From Adiantum capillus-veneris (lineage: Eukaryota; Streptophyta; Polypodiopsida; Polypodiales; Pteridaceae), in assembly GCA_014529385.2 (NCBI GenBank), contig CM043964.1, forward strand, positions 103,306,587-103,370,586: DNA of 64,000 nt, read 5' to 3'. Below are positions 13,901 to 28,596 of this stretch, piece by piece. The stretch's first letter is position 1. Each line of letters begins with the position of its first letter. The notes beneath the pieces are model-generated. The model worked only from the letters and a program-made list of their open reading frames with translations. It did not search any database and was not told the DNA's origin. The translations under genes and the position numbers were made by a program.

Positions 13901-16900
13901 ACCTTTAAGACATGGCTAGAATGGCCAAGTGGTGGATCTAGGAGATACCAACAATTGGATCCACACTTCAAGCTTTGATTCTAATGCCCAAGTGGTGCAT
14001 CTTTGATGTATCTAATTTACAAATTTTAGTCTAAATGGCCAAGTGGTGGATCTAGGATCTACTCACTCCACAGACATTGTGTAAAATTACGAGTGTGATG
14101 ATGGCGAACTGTTGAATGCACCTAGATTTAGGACATGGTTAGAATGGCCAAGTGGTAGATCTAGGTTACACCAATGATTGTATCTACAATTTCAGCCTTT
14201 CTTATAATGGCCAAGTGGCGGATGTTTCATGCCCCTACTTACCAATTCTTACTCCAAATGGACAAGTGGTGGATCTAGGATCTACTCATTCCAGAGATTT
14301 TGTGTAAAATTACCAGTGTTATGATGGCAAAGTGTTGAATGCACCTAACTTTAGTACATGGTAAGCATCGCCAAGTGGTGGATCTATGTTACACCAACAA
14401 TTGTATCTACAATTCAAGCCTTTGTTCTAATGGGCAAGTGGTGGATCTTTGATGCCCCTACTTACCAATTCTCACTCTAAATGGACAAGTGGTGGATCTA
14501 GGATCTACTCATCACACAAACATTGATTAAATTTACAATTGTTATGATGGGTAAGTCTTGAATCCACCTAGTATCTCTAAGACATGGTTAGAATGGGCAA
14601 GTGGTGGATCTAGCAGACACGAACAATTGGATCCACATTTCATGCCTTTGTTATAATGGCCAACTTTTCGATCTTTGATGCACCTACTTCCCAATTCTTA
14701 GTCTAAATGGCCAATTGGTGGATATAGAATCTACTCATCCCACAAACATTGTGTAAAATTACAAGTGCTATGATGGCTGAGTGTTGAATGCACCTACCTT
14801 TAAGACATGGCTAGAATGGCCAAGTGGTGGATCTAAGACATACCAGCAATAAGATCCACACTTCAAGCCTTGATTCTAATGGCCAAGAGGTGGATTTTGG
14901 ATGTATCTAATTCCCAAATTTTAGTCTAAATGGACAAATGGTGGATCTAGGATCTACTCATTCCATAGACATTGTGTAAAATTACCAGAGTTATGATGGC
15001 CAAGTATTGAATGGACCTAGCTTTAGGACATGGTTAGAATGGCCAAGTGGTGGATCTAGGTGAAACTAACAATTGTATCTACACTTCAAGCCATTGTAAA
15101 AATGGATAAGTGGTGGATCTTTCATTCCTCTACTAACCAATTCTTACTCTAAATAGACAAGTGTTGGATCTAGGATCTACTCATCCCACAAACATTGTGT
15201 TTAATTACAAGTGTTATGATGGCCAAGTCTTCAATCCACCTAACTTTAAGACATGGTTAGAATGGCCAAGTGATGGATCTAAGAGACACCAACAATTGGA
15301 TCCACAATTCAATCCTTTATTATAATCTCCAAGTGGTGGATTTAGGATCTACTTATCCCATAGTTATAGTGGAAAATTACAAGTGTTATGATGGCCAAGT
15401 GCTGAATAAAACTACCTTTAAGACATAACTAGAATGGCCAAGTGGTGAATCTACGAGATACATACAATTGGATCCACAATTCAAGCCTTCGTTCTAATAA
15501 CCAAGTGCTGGATCTTTGATGTATCAAATTCACAAATTTTAGTCTAAATAGACAAGTGGTGCATATAGGATTTACTTATCCCACAAACATGTGGATAAGT
15601 ATTACATCCACCTAACTGGCCAAGTGGTGGACCTAGGAGACACCAACAATTGGATCCACATTTCAAGCCTTTGTTATAATGGCCAAGTGGTGGATCTTTG
15701 ATGCACCTACTTCCCAATTCTTAGTTTAAATGGGCAAGTGGTGGATCTAGAATCTACTCATCCCAGAAACATTGTGTAAAACTACAAGTGTTATGATGGC
15801 CAAGTGTTGAATGCACCTACTTTTAAGACATGGCAAGAATGGCCAAGTGGTAGATCTAGGAGATACCAACAATTAGATCCACACTTCAAGCCTTGCTTCT
15901 AATGGCCAAGTTGTGGATCTTTGATGTCTCTAATTCCCAAACTTTAGTCTAAATGGCCAAGTGATGGATCTAGGATCTACTCATTCCAATGACATTGTGT
16001 AAAATTACCAGTGTTATGATGGCGAAGTGTTGAATAAAACTACCTTCAAGACATGGCTAGAATGGTCAAGTGGTGGATTTAGGAGATACATACAATTGGA
16101 TCCACAATCCAAGCCTTCGTTCTAATGGCCAAGTGGTAGATCTTTGATTTATTTAATTCCCAAATTTTAGTCTAAATGGCCAAGTGGTGGATCAAGGATC
16201 AACTCATCCCACAGACATTGTGTAAAATTACCAGTGTTATGATGGCCAAGTGTTGAATGCACCTAACTTTAGGACATGGTTAGAATCGCCAAGTGGTGGA
16301 TCTAGGTTACACCAACAATTGTATCTACAATTCAAGCCTTTGTTACAATGGCCAAGTGGTGGATCTTTGATGCAGCTACTTACCAATTCTTACTATAAAT
16401 GGACAAGTAGTGGATCTAGGATCAACTCATCCCAGAAACATTGTGTAAAATGACAAGTGTTATGATGGCGAAGAGTTGAATCCACCTAATTGGCCAAGTG
16501 GGATCTAGGAGACACCAACAATTGGATGCATATTTCAAGCCTTTGTTATAATGGCCAAGTGGTGGATCTCTGATGCACCTACTTCCCAATTTCTTAGTCT
16601 AAATGGCCAAGTGGTCGATCTAGATATTACTCATCCCACAAACATTGTGTAAAATTACAAATGTTATCATGACCAAGAATTGAATGCACATAACTTTAGG
16701 ACATGGTTAGAATGGCCAAGTGGCGTATCTAGGTGACACAAACAATTGTATCTACAATTCAAGCCTTTGTTATAATGGCCATGTGGTGGATCTTTGATGT
16801 CCCTGCTTACCAATTCTTACTCTAAATGGACAAGTGGTAGATCTAGGATCTACTCATCCTACTAACATTGTGTAAATTTACAAGTGTTATGATGGCCAAG

Positions 16901-19900
16901 TGTTGAACGCACCTAACTTTAGGACATGGTTAGAATCGCCAAGTAGTGGATGTAGGTGACACCAACAATTGTATCTACAATTCAAGCCTTTGTTATAATG
17001 GCCAAGTGGTGGATCTTTGATGCAACTACTTACCAATTCTTATTGTAAATGGACAAGTAGTGGATATAGGATCAACTCATCCCACAAACATTGTGTAAAA
17101 TGACAAGTGTTATGATGGCCAAGTGTTGAATCCACCTAACTGGCCAAGTGGGATCTAGAAGACACCAACAATTAGATGCATATTTCAAGCCTTTGTTATA
17201 ATGGCCAAGTGATGGATCTTTGATGCACCTACTTCCCAATTTCTTAGTCTAAATGGCCAAGTGGTCGATCTAGATATTACTCATCCCACAAACATTGTGT
17301 AAAATTACAAATGTTATCGTGGCCAAGTGTTGAATGCACCTACCTTTAAGACATGGCTAGAATGGCCAAGTGGTGGATCTAGGAGATACCAACAGTTAGA
17401 TCCACACTTCAAGCCTCGATTCTAATGGCCAAGTGGTGGATCTTTGATGTATCTAATTTCCAAATTTTAGTCAAAATGGCCAAGTGGTGGATCTAGGATC
17501 TACTCATTCCACAAACATTGTGTAAAATTACGACTGTGATGATGGCCAAGTGTTGAATGCACCTAGCTTTAGGACATGGTTAGAATGTCCAATTGGTGGA
17601 TCTAGGTGACACCAACGATTGTATCTACAATTTCATCCTTTCTTATAATGGCCAAGTGGCGGATCTTTCATGCCCCTACATACCAATTCTTACTGCAAAT
17701 GGACAAGTGATGGATCTAGGATCTACTCATCCCACAATCATTGTGTAAATTTACAAGTGTGATGATGGACAAGTATTCAATCCACCTAACTTTAAGACAT
17801 GGTTAGAATGGCCAAGTGGTGGATCTAGGAGACACTAACAATTCGATCCACATTTCAAGCCTTTGTTATAATGGCCATGTGGTGGATCTTTGATGCACTT
17901 AATTCACAATTCTTAGTCTAAATGGCCAAGTGGTGGATCTAGAATCTACTCATCCCACAAACAATGTGTAAAATTACAAGTGTTATGATGGGAAAGTCTT
18001 GAATCCACCTAGTAACTTTAAGACATGGTTAGAATGGCCAAGTGGTGGATCTAGCAGACACTAGCAATTGGATCCACATTTCATTCCTTTGCTATAATGG
18101 CTAACTGTTGGATCTTCGATGCCCCTACTTCCCGATTCTTAGTCTAAATGGCCAAGTGGTGGATCTAGAATCTACTCGTTCCAAAAACATTATGTAAAAC
18201 TACAAGTGTTATGATGGCCAAGTGTTGAATGCACCTACCTTTAAGACATGGCTAGAATGGACAAGTGGTGGATCTAAGAGATACATACACTTAGATCCAC
18301 ACTTCAAGCCTTGATTCTAATGGCCAAGTTGTGGAACTTTGATGTGTGTAATTCCTAAATTTTAGTCTAAATGGCCATGTGGTGGATCTAGGATCTACTC
18401 ATTCCACAGAAATTGTGTGAAATTATCAGTGTTATGATGGCAAAGTTTTGAATGCACCTAGCTTTAGGACATGGTTAGCATGGCCAAGTGGTGGATCTAG
18501 GTGACACCAACAATTGTATCTACAATTCAAGCCTTTGTTATAATGGCCAAGTGGTGGATTGTTGATGCCCCTACTTACCAATTATTACTCTAAATGGACA
18601 AGTGGTGGATCTAGGATCTACTCATCACACAATCATTGTGTAAATTTACAAGTGTTATGATGGGCAAGTCCTTAATCCACCTACTAACTCTAAGACATGG
18701 TTAGAATGGCCAAGTGGTGGATCTAGCAGACACTAACAATGGGATCCACATTTCATGCCTTTGTTATAATGGCTAAATGGTGGATCTTTGATGCATCTAC
18801 TTCCCAATTCTTAGTCTAATTGGCCAAGTGGTGGATCTAGAATCTACTCATCCCACAAACATTGTGTAAAATTACAAATGTTATGATGGCCAAGTGTTGA
18901 ATGCACCTACCTTTAAGACATGGCTAGAATGGCCAAGTGGTGGATCTAAGACATACCAACAATTAGATCCACACTTCAAGCCTTGCTTCTAATGGCCAAG
19001 AGGTGGATCTTTGATGTATCTAGTTCCCAAATTTTAGTCTAAATGGATAAATGGTGGATCTAGGATCTACTCATTCCACATACATTGTGTAAAATAACCA
19101 GTGTTATGATGGCCAAGTGTTGAATAGACCTAGCTTTAGGACATGGTTAGAATGGCCAAGTGGTGGATCTAGGTGACACCAAAAATTGTATCTTCGAATC
19201 AAGCCGTTGTAAAAGTGGCTAAGTGGTGGATCTTTGATTCCCCTACTAACCAATTCTTACTCTAAATGGACAAGTGTTGGATCTAGGATTTTCTCATCCC
19301 ACAAACATTGTGTAAAATTACAAGTGTTATGATGGGAATGTCTTGAATCCACCTAACTTTAAGGCATGGTTAGAATGGCCAAGTGGTGGATCTAAGAGAC
19401 ACCAACAATTGGATCCACAATTCAAGCCTTTGTTATAATGGCCAAGTGGTGGATCTAGCATCTACTTATCTCACAAACATTGTGGAAAATTACAACTGTT
19501 AAGATGGCCATGTCCTAAATACAACTACCTTTAAGACATAACTAGAATGGCCAACTGGTGGTGTATCTAGGAGATATAGACAATTGGATCCACAATTCAA
19601 GCCTTCGTTCTAATAGCCAAGTGGTGGATCTAGGTTATACTCATCCCACAAACAATGTGTAAAATTACAAGTGTTATGATGGCGAAGTGTTAAATGACCT
19701 AACTTTAAGACATGGTTAGAATGGTCAAGTGGTGGATTTAGAAGACACCAAAATTGGTATCTACATTTCAATCCTTTATTATAATGTTCAAGTGGTGGAT
19801 CTAGGATCTACTCATCCCACAAACATTATGTAAAATTACAAGTGTTATGATGGCTAAGTGTTGAATGTACCTACCTTTAGAACATGGCTAGAATGGCCAA

Positions 19901-21917
19901 GTGGCGGATCTAGGAGATACATACAATTGGATCCAAAATTCAACCCTTCGTTCTAATGGCCAAGTGGTGGATCTTTCATGTATCTACTTCCTAAATTTTA
20001 GTCTAAATCGCAAAGTGGTGGATCTAGGATCTACTCATCCCACGAACATTGTGTAAAATTACCAGTGTTATGATGGCCAAGTGTTGAACACACCTAACTT
20101 TAAGACATGGTTACAATCGCCAAGTGGTGGATCTAGGTGACACCAACAATTGTATCTACAATTCAAGCCTTTGTTATAATGGCCAAGTGGCGGATCTTTG
20201 ATGCACCTACATACCAATTCCTACTCTAAATGGACAAGTAGTGGATCTAAGATCAACTCATCCCACAAAAATTGTGTAAAATGACAAGTGTTATGATGGC
20301 CAAGTGTTGAATCCACCTAACTGGCCAAGTGGTGGATCTAGGAGACACCAACAATTGGATTCACATTTCAAGCCTTCGTTATAATGGCCAAGTGTTGAAT
20401 GCACCTACCTTTAAGACATGGCTAGAATGGCCAAGTGGTGGATCTAGGAGATACCAACAATTAGATCCACACTTCAAGCCTTGATTATAATGGCCAAGTG
20501 GTGGATCTTTGATGTATCTAATTTTCAAATTCTAGTATAAATGGCCAAGTGGTGGATCTAGGATCTACTGGTTCCATAGACATTGTGTAAACTTACGAGT
20601 GTTATGATGGCCAAGTGTTGAATGCACCTAGCTTTAGGACATGGTTAGAATGGCCAAGTGGTGGATCTAGGTGACACCAACAATTGTATTTGCAATTTGA
20701 GCCTTTCTTCTAATGGCCAAGTGGTGGATCTTTGATGCCCCTACTTACCAATTCTTACTCTAAATGGACAAGTGGTGGATCTAAGATCTACTCATCCCAC
20801 AATCATTGTCCAAATTTACAAGTATTATGATGGACAAGTCTTCAATCCACATAACTTTAAGACATGGTTAGAGTGGCCAAGTGGTGGATCTAGGAGAATC
20901 TAACAATTGGATCCACATTTCAAGCCTTTGTTATAATGGCCAAGTGGTGGATCTAGAATCTACTCATCCCACAAACAATGTGTAAAATTACAAGTGCTAT
21001 GATGGCCAAGTGTTGAATGCACCTAGCTTTAAGACATGGTTAATATGGCCAAGCGGTGGATCCAGGAGACACCAACAATGGGATCCAGATTTCAATCCTT
21101 TATTAAAATGTTCAAGTGGTGGATCTAGGAGACACCAACAAAGGGATCCATATTTCAATCCTTTATTATAATGTTCAAGTGGTGGATTTAGGATCTACTC
21201 ATCCCACAAACGTTTTGTAAAATTACAAGTGTTATGATGGCCAAGTGCTAAATGCACCTACCTTTAAGACATGGCTAGAATGGCCAAGTGGTGGATCTAG
21301 GAGATAGATACAATTGGATCCACACATAAGCCTTCATTCTAGTGGCCAAGTGGTGGATCGTTGATGTATCTAATTCCCAAATTTTATTCTACATGGCCAA
21401 GTGGTGGATCTAAGATCTACTCATCCCACAAACTTTGTGTAAAATTGCCAGTGTTATAATGGCCAAGTGCTAAATAAACCTAAGTTTAGGAGATGGTTAG
21501 AATGGCCCAGTGGTGGATCTAGGTGACACCAACAATTGTATCTACAATTTAAGCCTTTGTTATAATGGCCAAGTGTTGGATCTTTGATGCACCTACTTAC
21601 CAATTCGTACTCTAAATGGACAAGTGGTGGATCCAGGATCAACTTATCCCACAAATATTATGTGAAATTACAAGTGTTGTGATGGCCAAGTATTGAATTC
21701 ACCTAACTAGCTAAGTGGTGGATCTACGAGACACCAACAATTGGATCCACATTTCACGCCTTTGTTATAATGGCCAAGTGGTGGATCTTTGATGCACCTA
21801 CTTCCCAATTCTTAGTTTACATGGGCAAGTGGTGGATCTAGAATCTACTCATCCCACAAACATTGTGTAGAATTACAATTGTTATGATGTCCGAGTGTAG
21901 AATGCATCCACCTTTAA
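4978..21917. repeat. Main satellite array (family 3), first block, ~17 kb
   Basis: Basic unit of about 220 bp in four sub-units, each headed by GGCCAAGTGGTGGATCT or a variant: (a) ending ATTACAAGTGTTATGAT, ~66 bp; (b) TGAATGCACCTAACTTTAAG, ~43 bp; (c) CACCAACAATTGGATCCAC, ~63 bp; (d) CACCTACTTCCCAATTCTTAG, ~51 bp. Three unit variants alternate, distinguished in sub-unit (d) by CACCTACTTCCC, CCCCTACTTACC or TATCTAATTCCC. This gives a higher-order period near 670 bp, with local losses. Longer periods also occur (see findings). No genes: short ORFs with words such as WPSGGS are repeat translations. Confidence 0.95.
21914..21917. other. Target-site duplication TTAA, left copy
   Basis: TTAA lies directly outside the left TIR of the 1.1-kb element and matches 23023-23026. 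Intact satellite units read CCTTTAAGACATGG here, so removing the element plus one TTAA restores the normal unit. Confidence 0.85.
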
Positions 21918-23022
21918 CACTAGGTTGGTAATGGGCCACTTTTATGTCCTGGGAAACTTTTATGTCCTGTTAAGTGACCATTTTCCTTTAATTATGTCAA
22001 GAGTTTCAAAATGGATTTTGAGGTGCTATCTATCTAGAAAGTTGTCTTATGAGCTAAAAAAAGCTTGACATTTTTTTGGAATATCAATTCCATCTTTAAC
22101 CTTGTCCTTGCACAACATTTCACAACCTAAACTGTGTGAAAAAACGGGTCCTGTTTTTGGCTTTTTTCAACTTTTTGCAACTATACCACTCTAGAATTCA
22201 TGTTTGTGAGGTCTATAATGCTAGAGAACTATATTTAGTAGTCCTCAACATGTCATGATGCTTCTAGGGAGAAATAAATGTTAAAGTTGTAAGTTATGAC
22301 CAAATTACAAAAATTGTCAAATCCTGTTTTTTAGCCAATTTTAGCTCTTCTATGATTTTTTTGGTGGCTTTCATGATATCCAAATGCAGTTTTGATTTTC
22401 TATGTCGCATATTGTGACATAAAGCTAATATTCCCTGAGTTTTGGGGCACCTAATACCCTATTTTGCATAGTAGTCAACGATGGTTGATTTTTTCAATTA
22501 TAGAAGAAAACGAAACCTTTTAGTATATCAAGTATAGTTTTTTCAATATTGTTAGTTTCTTGTGACAACTACATGCATTTTGTAGGTAGTAACCATATAT
22601 AGTCATAAGGATAAAATTTGGCTAGATACTGAATAGTTTCTATGGGATTCTACAACTCATAATGTTGAACCCAGTTTTTTCATGTTTGTTGTATTTAGCA
22701 CTTCATCTTTGTCCCCAAGATTCCCCTTGGTAAGAGATGTATTATTCTTTTGACATGCTCCATGGCTCCTTATGAACCTAAAGGACAATAGGGAACTAAG
22801 AAAACATGCATATATTATTTGTATTGAGCGTGGCCATAGGAACTTTGATGATAGGTTTGCAGAATGGTAAAAATTCAACTTTTTTGTACCTATTTATTTT
22901 GGCCTTGAACTATAATCTCATGAAAGGATTTTACAAAATGAGTGGATCTACTATGGTTTTGGAGGCTTTTTTCAAAACCCTGAAAGGACACTTTTATGTC
23001 TTGTTAGGTTACCAACCTAGTG
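21918..23022. mobile_element. Non-autonomous DNA transposon, 1105 bp, TIR CACTAGGTTGGTAA, TSD TTAA
   Basis: Insertion inside one satellite unit. The 14-bp TIRs are identical (CACTAGGTTGGTAA at the left; its reverse complement ends at 23022). The word ACTTTTATGTCCTG occurs twice inside the left end (about 21938 and 21956) and once, slightly changed, near the right end (about 22990). The interior is AT-rich, single-copy in this window, and encodes no protein I recognise, so it would depend on a transposase elsewhere. A TTAA duplication is typical of the piggyBac and Kolobok superfamilies. The CACTA-like terminus would suggest CACTA elements, but those make 3-bp duplications. I leave the superfamily open. 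Confidence 0.85.
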
Positions 23023-23026
23023 TTAA
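23023..23026. other. Target-site duplication TTAA, right copy
   Basis: Immediately follows the right TIR (TAGTG end) and continues into the normal satellite reading TTAAGACATGGCTAG. Confidence 0.85.
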
Positions 23027-26000
23027 GACATGGCTAGAATGGCCATGTGGTGGTTCTAGGAGATACCAACAATAAGATCCACAGTTCAAGCCTTGATTCT
23101 AATGGCCAAGTGGTGAATCTTTGATGTATCTTATTACAAAATTTTAGTCTAAATGGCCAAGTGGTGGATCTAGGATCTACTCATTCCACAGACATTGTGT
23201 AAAATTACCAGTGTTATGATGGCCAAGTGTTGAATGTACCTAGCTTTAGGACATGGTTAGAAAGGCCAAGTGGTGGATATAGGTGACACCAACAATTGTA
23301 TCTACAATTCAAAGCGTTGTTATAATGGCCAAGTGGTGGATCTTTGATTCCCCTACACTAAATGGACAAGTGGTGGATCTAGGATCTACTCATCCCACAA
23401 ACTTTGTGTAAAATTACATATGTTATGATGGCCGAGTCTTGAATCCACCTAGATTTAATACATGGTTAGAATGGCCAAGTGGTGGATCTAGGAGACACCA
23501 ACAATTGTATCCACAACTAGAGTCTTTGTTATATTGGCCAAGTAGTGGATCTAGGATCTACTCATCCCACAAACTTTGTGGAAAATTACAAGTGTTATGA
23601 TGGCCAAGTGTTGAATACACCTACCTTTAAGACATGGCTAGAATGGCGAAGGGGTGGATCTAGGAGATACATACAATTGGATCCACACTTCAAGCCTTCA
23701 TTGTAATGGCCAAGTGGTGGATCTTTGATGTATCTAATTTCCAAACTTTAGTCTAAATGGCCAAGTGCTAGATCTAGGATCTACTCATCCCACAGACACT
23801 TTGTAAAATTATGAGTGTGTTATGATGGCCAAGTGTTGAATACACCTAACTTTAGGACATGGTTAGAATTGCCAAGTGGTGGATCTAGGAGACACCAACA
23901 ATTGTAACTAAAATTAAAGAATTTGTTATAATGGCCAAGTGGTGGATCTTTGATGCACCTACTTACCAATTCTTACTCTCAATGGACAAGTAGTGGATCT
24001 AGGATCAACTCATCCCACAAACATTGTGTAAAATGACAAGTGTTATGATGGCCAAGTGTTGAATCCACTTAAGTGGCCAAGTGGTGGATCTAGGAAACAC
24101 CAACAATTGGATCCACATTTCAAGCCTTTGTTATAATGGCCAAGTGGTGGATCTTTGATGCACCTACTTCCCAATTCTTAGTTTAAATGGGCAAGTGGTG
24201 GATCAAAAATCTACTCATCCCACGAACATTGTGTAAAATTACAAATGTTATCATGGCCAAGTGTTGAATGCACCTACCTTTAAGACATGGCTAGAATGTC
24301 CAAGTGGTGGATCTAGGAGATACCAACAATCACATCCACAGTTCAAGCCTTGATTCTAATGGCCACGTGGTGGATTTTTGATGTATCTAATTCCCAAATT
24401 TTAGTCTAAATGGCCAAGTGGTGGATCTAGGATCTACTCATTCCACAGACATTGTGTAAAATTACCATTGTTATAATGGCCAAGTGTTGAATGCACCTAG
24501 CTTTAGGACATTGTTAGAAAGGCCAAGTGGTGGATATAGGTGACACCAACAATTCTATCTACAATTCAAGCCGTTGTTATAATGGCCAAGTGGTGGATCT
24601 TTGATCCCCCTACTTACTAATTCTTACTCTAAATGGACAAGTGGTGGATCTAGGATCTACTCATCCCACAAACTTTGTGTAAAATTACGTGTGTTATGAT
24701 GGCCAAGTATTTAATCCACATAACTTTAATACATGGTTAGAATGTCCAAGTGGTGGGTCTAGGATCTACTTATCCCACAAACATTCTGGAAAATTACAAG
24801 TGTTATGATGACCAAGTGCTGAATACACCTACCTTTAAGACATGGCTACAATGGACAAGGATGGATCTAGGAGATACATACAATTTGATCCACACTTCAA
24901 GCCTTTGACTAATGGCCAAGTGGTGGATCTTTGATGTATCAAATTCGAAAATTTTACTCTAAATTGCCAAGTGGTGGATCTAGGATCTATTCATCCCACG
25001 GACATTTTGTAAAATTACTAGTGGTATGATGACCAAGTGTTGAATGCACCTAGCTTTAGGACATGGTTAGAATGGCCAAGTGGTGGTTCTAGGTGACACC
25101 AACAATTGTATCTACAATTCAAGCCTTTTTTTATAATGGCCAAGTGGTGGATCTTTGATGCATCTACTTATTAATTCTTACTCTAAGTGATAAGTGATGG
25201 ATCTAGGGTCAACCCATCCCACAAACATTGTGTAAAATTACAAGTGTTATGATCGCCAAGTGTTGAATCCACCTAACTGGCCAAGTGGTGGATCTAGGAG
25301 ACACCAACAATTGGATCTCCATTTCAAGCCTTTGTTATAATGGCCAAGTGGTTGATCTTTGATGCACCTACTTCCCAATTTCTTAGTCTACATGGCCAAG
25401 TGGTGATTCTAGAATCTACTCATCCCACAAACATTGTGTAGAATTACAAGTGTTATGATGGCCAAATGTTCAATGCACCTACCTTTAAGACATGGCTAGA
25501 ATGGCCAAGTGGTGGATCTAGTAGATACATACAATCAGATCCACACTTGAAGCCTTGATTCTAATGTCCAAGTGGTGGATGTTTGATTTACCTAAATCTC
25601 AAATTTAAGTCTAAATGGCCAAGTGGTGGATCTAGGATCTACTCCTTCCACAGACATTGTGTAAAATTACCAGTGTTATGATGGCCAAGTGGTGAATGCA
25701 CCTAACTTTAGAACATGGTTAGAATGCCCAATTATTAGTCTAAATGACCAAGTGGTGGATCTAGGATCTACTCATCCCACAAACATTGTGTAAACTTACA
25801 AGTGTTATGATGGCCAAGTGCTGAATACACCTATCTTTAGGACATGGCTAGAATGCCCAAGTGGTGGATCTAGGAGATACATACAATGGATCCACACTTC
25901 AAGCCTTCGTTCTAATGGTCAACTGGTGGATATTTGATGTATTTAATTCCCAAATTTTAGTCTAAATGCCAAGTGGTGGATCTAGGATCTACTCATCCCA

Positions 26001-27670
26001 CAGACATTGTGTAAAATTACCAGTGTTATGATGGCCAACTGCTGAATGCACCTAACTTTAGGACATGGTGAGAATGGTCAAGTAGTGGATCTAGGTGACA
26101 CTAACAATTGTATCTACAATTCAAGCCTTTTTTATAATGGCCAAGTGGTGGATCTTTGATGTATATAATTCTTTAATTTTAGTCTAAATGGCCACGTGGT
26201 GGATCTAGGATATAGGGATCCCACAAAAATTGTGTAAAATTACTAGTGTTATTATGCCCATGTGCTGAACGCACCTAGCTTTAAGACATGGCTAGAATGG
26301 CCAAGTGGTGAATCTAGGTGACACCAAGAATTTCATATACAACTCAAACCTTTGTTACAATGGCCAAGTGCTGGATCTTTAATGCACCTACTTACCAATT
26401 CTTGCTCTAAATGGACAAGTGGTGGATCTAGGATCTATTCATCCCACAAACATTGTGTAAAATTACAAGTGTTATGATGGCCAAGTGTTGAATCCACCTA
26501 ACTCGCCAAGTGTTAAATCTAGGAGACACTAACAATTGGATCCACATTTCAAGCCTTTGTTATAATGGCCAAGTGGTGGATCTTTGATGCACCTACATCC
26601 CACTTCTTAGTCTAAATGGCCAAGTGGTGGATCTAGGGTCTACTCATCCCACAAACATTGTGTAAAATTACAACTATTATGATGGCCAAGTGTTGAAAGC
26701 ACCTACCTTAAAGACATGGCAACAATTTGATCCACACTTCAAGCCTTCTTTCTAATGGACAAGTGGTCGATCTACGATCTACTTATCCCACATACATTGT
26801 GAAAAATTACAAGTGCTATGATGTCCAAGTGCTGAATGCACCTAACTTTAGGACATGGTTAGAATGGCCAAGTGCTGGATATAGGTGACACCAACAATTG
26901 TATCTACAGTTCAAGCCTTTCTTATAATGGCCAAGTGGTGGAGCTAGGATCTACTCATGCAAAGAGCCACCTACTTACCAATTCTTACTCAAAAGGGACA
27001 AGTGGTGGATCTAGGATCTACTCATCCCACAAACATTGTGTAAAATTACAAGTGCTATGATGGCCAAGTGTTGAATCCACCTAACTGGCCAAGTGGTGGA
27101 TCTAAGAGACACCAACAATTGGATCCACATTTCCAGCCTTTCTTATAATGGCCTAGTGGTGGATCTTTGATGCACCTACTTTCCAATTCTTATTTTAAAT
27201 GGCCAAGTGGTGGATCTAGGATCTACTCATCCCACAAACATTGTGTAAAATTACAACTATTATGATGGCCAAGTTTTGAATGCACCTACCTTTAAGACAT
27301 GGCAACAATTGGATCCACACTTCAAGCCTTCGTTCTAATGGCCAAGTGGTGGATCTAGGATCTACTCATCCCACAAACATTGTGTAAAATTACAACTATT
27401 ATGATGGCCAAGTTTTGAATACACCTACCTTTAAGACATGGCAACAATTGGATCCACACTTCAAGCCTTCGTTCTAATGGACAAGTGGTGGATCTACGAT
27501 CTACTTATCCCACATACATTGTGAAAAATTACCAGTGCTATGATGTCCAAGTGTTGAATGCACCTAACTTTAGGACATGGTTAGAATGTCCAAGTGCTGG
27601 ATATAGGTGACACCAACAATTGGATCTACAATTCAAGCCTTTCTTATAATGGCCAAGTGGTGGAGCTAGG
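23027..27670. repeat. Main satellite array (family 3), second block
   Basis: Continuation of the ~220-bp, four-sub-unit satellite after the 1.1-kb transposon. A local shortened duplication is visible at about 27190-27480, where a truncated unit containing AAGACATGGCAACAATT is repeated. The array stops abruptly in the word GGAGCTAGGAT at the next insert. Confidence 0.95.
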
Positions 27671-27947
27671 ATGCTCAAGAATATGCTTAAGTAAATCAAG
27701 GTCTCCATTAAACCTTGCTCTTGCTCTCTCCCTCTCTTGAAGGCCAAACCCTTGAGGATTTTGTGAAGAAGCTCCTCTCTCCTTCCTTTTTATCATAAAT
27801 CCCTTTCCTTCCTCCTTGAGCCTCACATCTCTACAAGAAGGACTTCAACCCCACTTCCCTCTTGTTTAGAGGAGGTAATCTTAATTTCTACTAGGTTTAA
27901 CTAATCCATGTGTTTTCATACTAGGAAGGTTTATGTGCATCATTTTA

Positions 27948-28440
27948 GGTTTAAGCTTTAATGGTAACCTTGGAATTAGGGTTAAGTATTAATGGTAGTT
28001 ATGCATCATTAAGTTAAGCTTCAAAGGTAGATTTGCACTTGTAAGATAAGATTTAATGGTAACTTCACACTTAGGTGTAAACTTTAGTGACTACCTTGCA
28101 TTTTTAGGTTTAAGCTTTAATGGAAACCTCGCAATTAGGGTTAAGTGAAACGAGTATCTATGCATCATAAAGTTAAGCTTCAAAGGTAGATTTGCACTCG
28201 TAAGCTAAGATTTAATGGTAACTTTGCACTTAGATGTAAGCTTTAGTGACTACCTTCTATTTTAGGTTTAAGCTTTAATGGAAACCTCATACTTAGGGTT
28301 AAGTGCTAAGAGTATCTATGCATCATTAAGTTAAGTTTCAAAGGTACATTTGCAATCTTAAGCTAACCATTAATGGTAACTTTGCACTTAGGTGTAAACT
28401 TTAATGACTACATTGTATTTTAGGTTTAAGCTTTAATGGA
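27948..28440. repeat. 158-bp tandem repeat, about 3 copies
   Basis: GGTTTAAGCTTTAATGG recurs at about 27948, 28107, 28265 and 28424, a regular ~158-bp step. Each unit also contains GCATCATTAAGTTAAGCTTC and GATTTGCACT. A further two copies follow block B at 29204-29513 (landmarks near 29340 and 29498). Confidence 0.85.
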
Positions 28441-28596
28441 AAGGTCAAAAACTCGTAAATTATAGGATGACCTTCTTGCTCTTTAAATGGAAAGCTAGGC
28501 ACCGTCAGAAAAGAGTAGTTGTCTAAGCTCGATAGAAGTAGTTCAATTTTTGGTATTGAAGAGTATTTCTAAAAGTTGTCAATTTCAAGTTTGTTT

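Noticed and set aside
22806-23075. 89-residue ORF
   Set aside because: Runs across the right end of the 1.1-kb transposon into satellite, so it cannot be an ancient gene.
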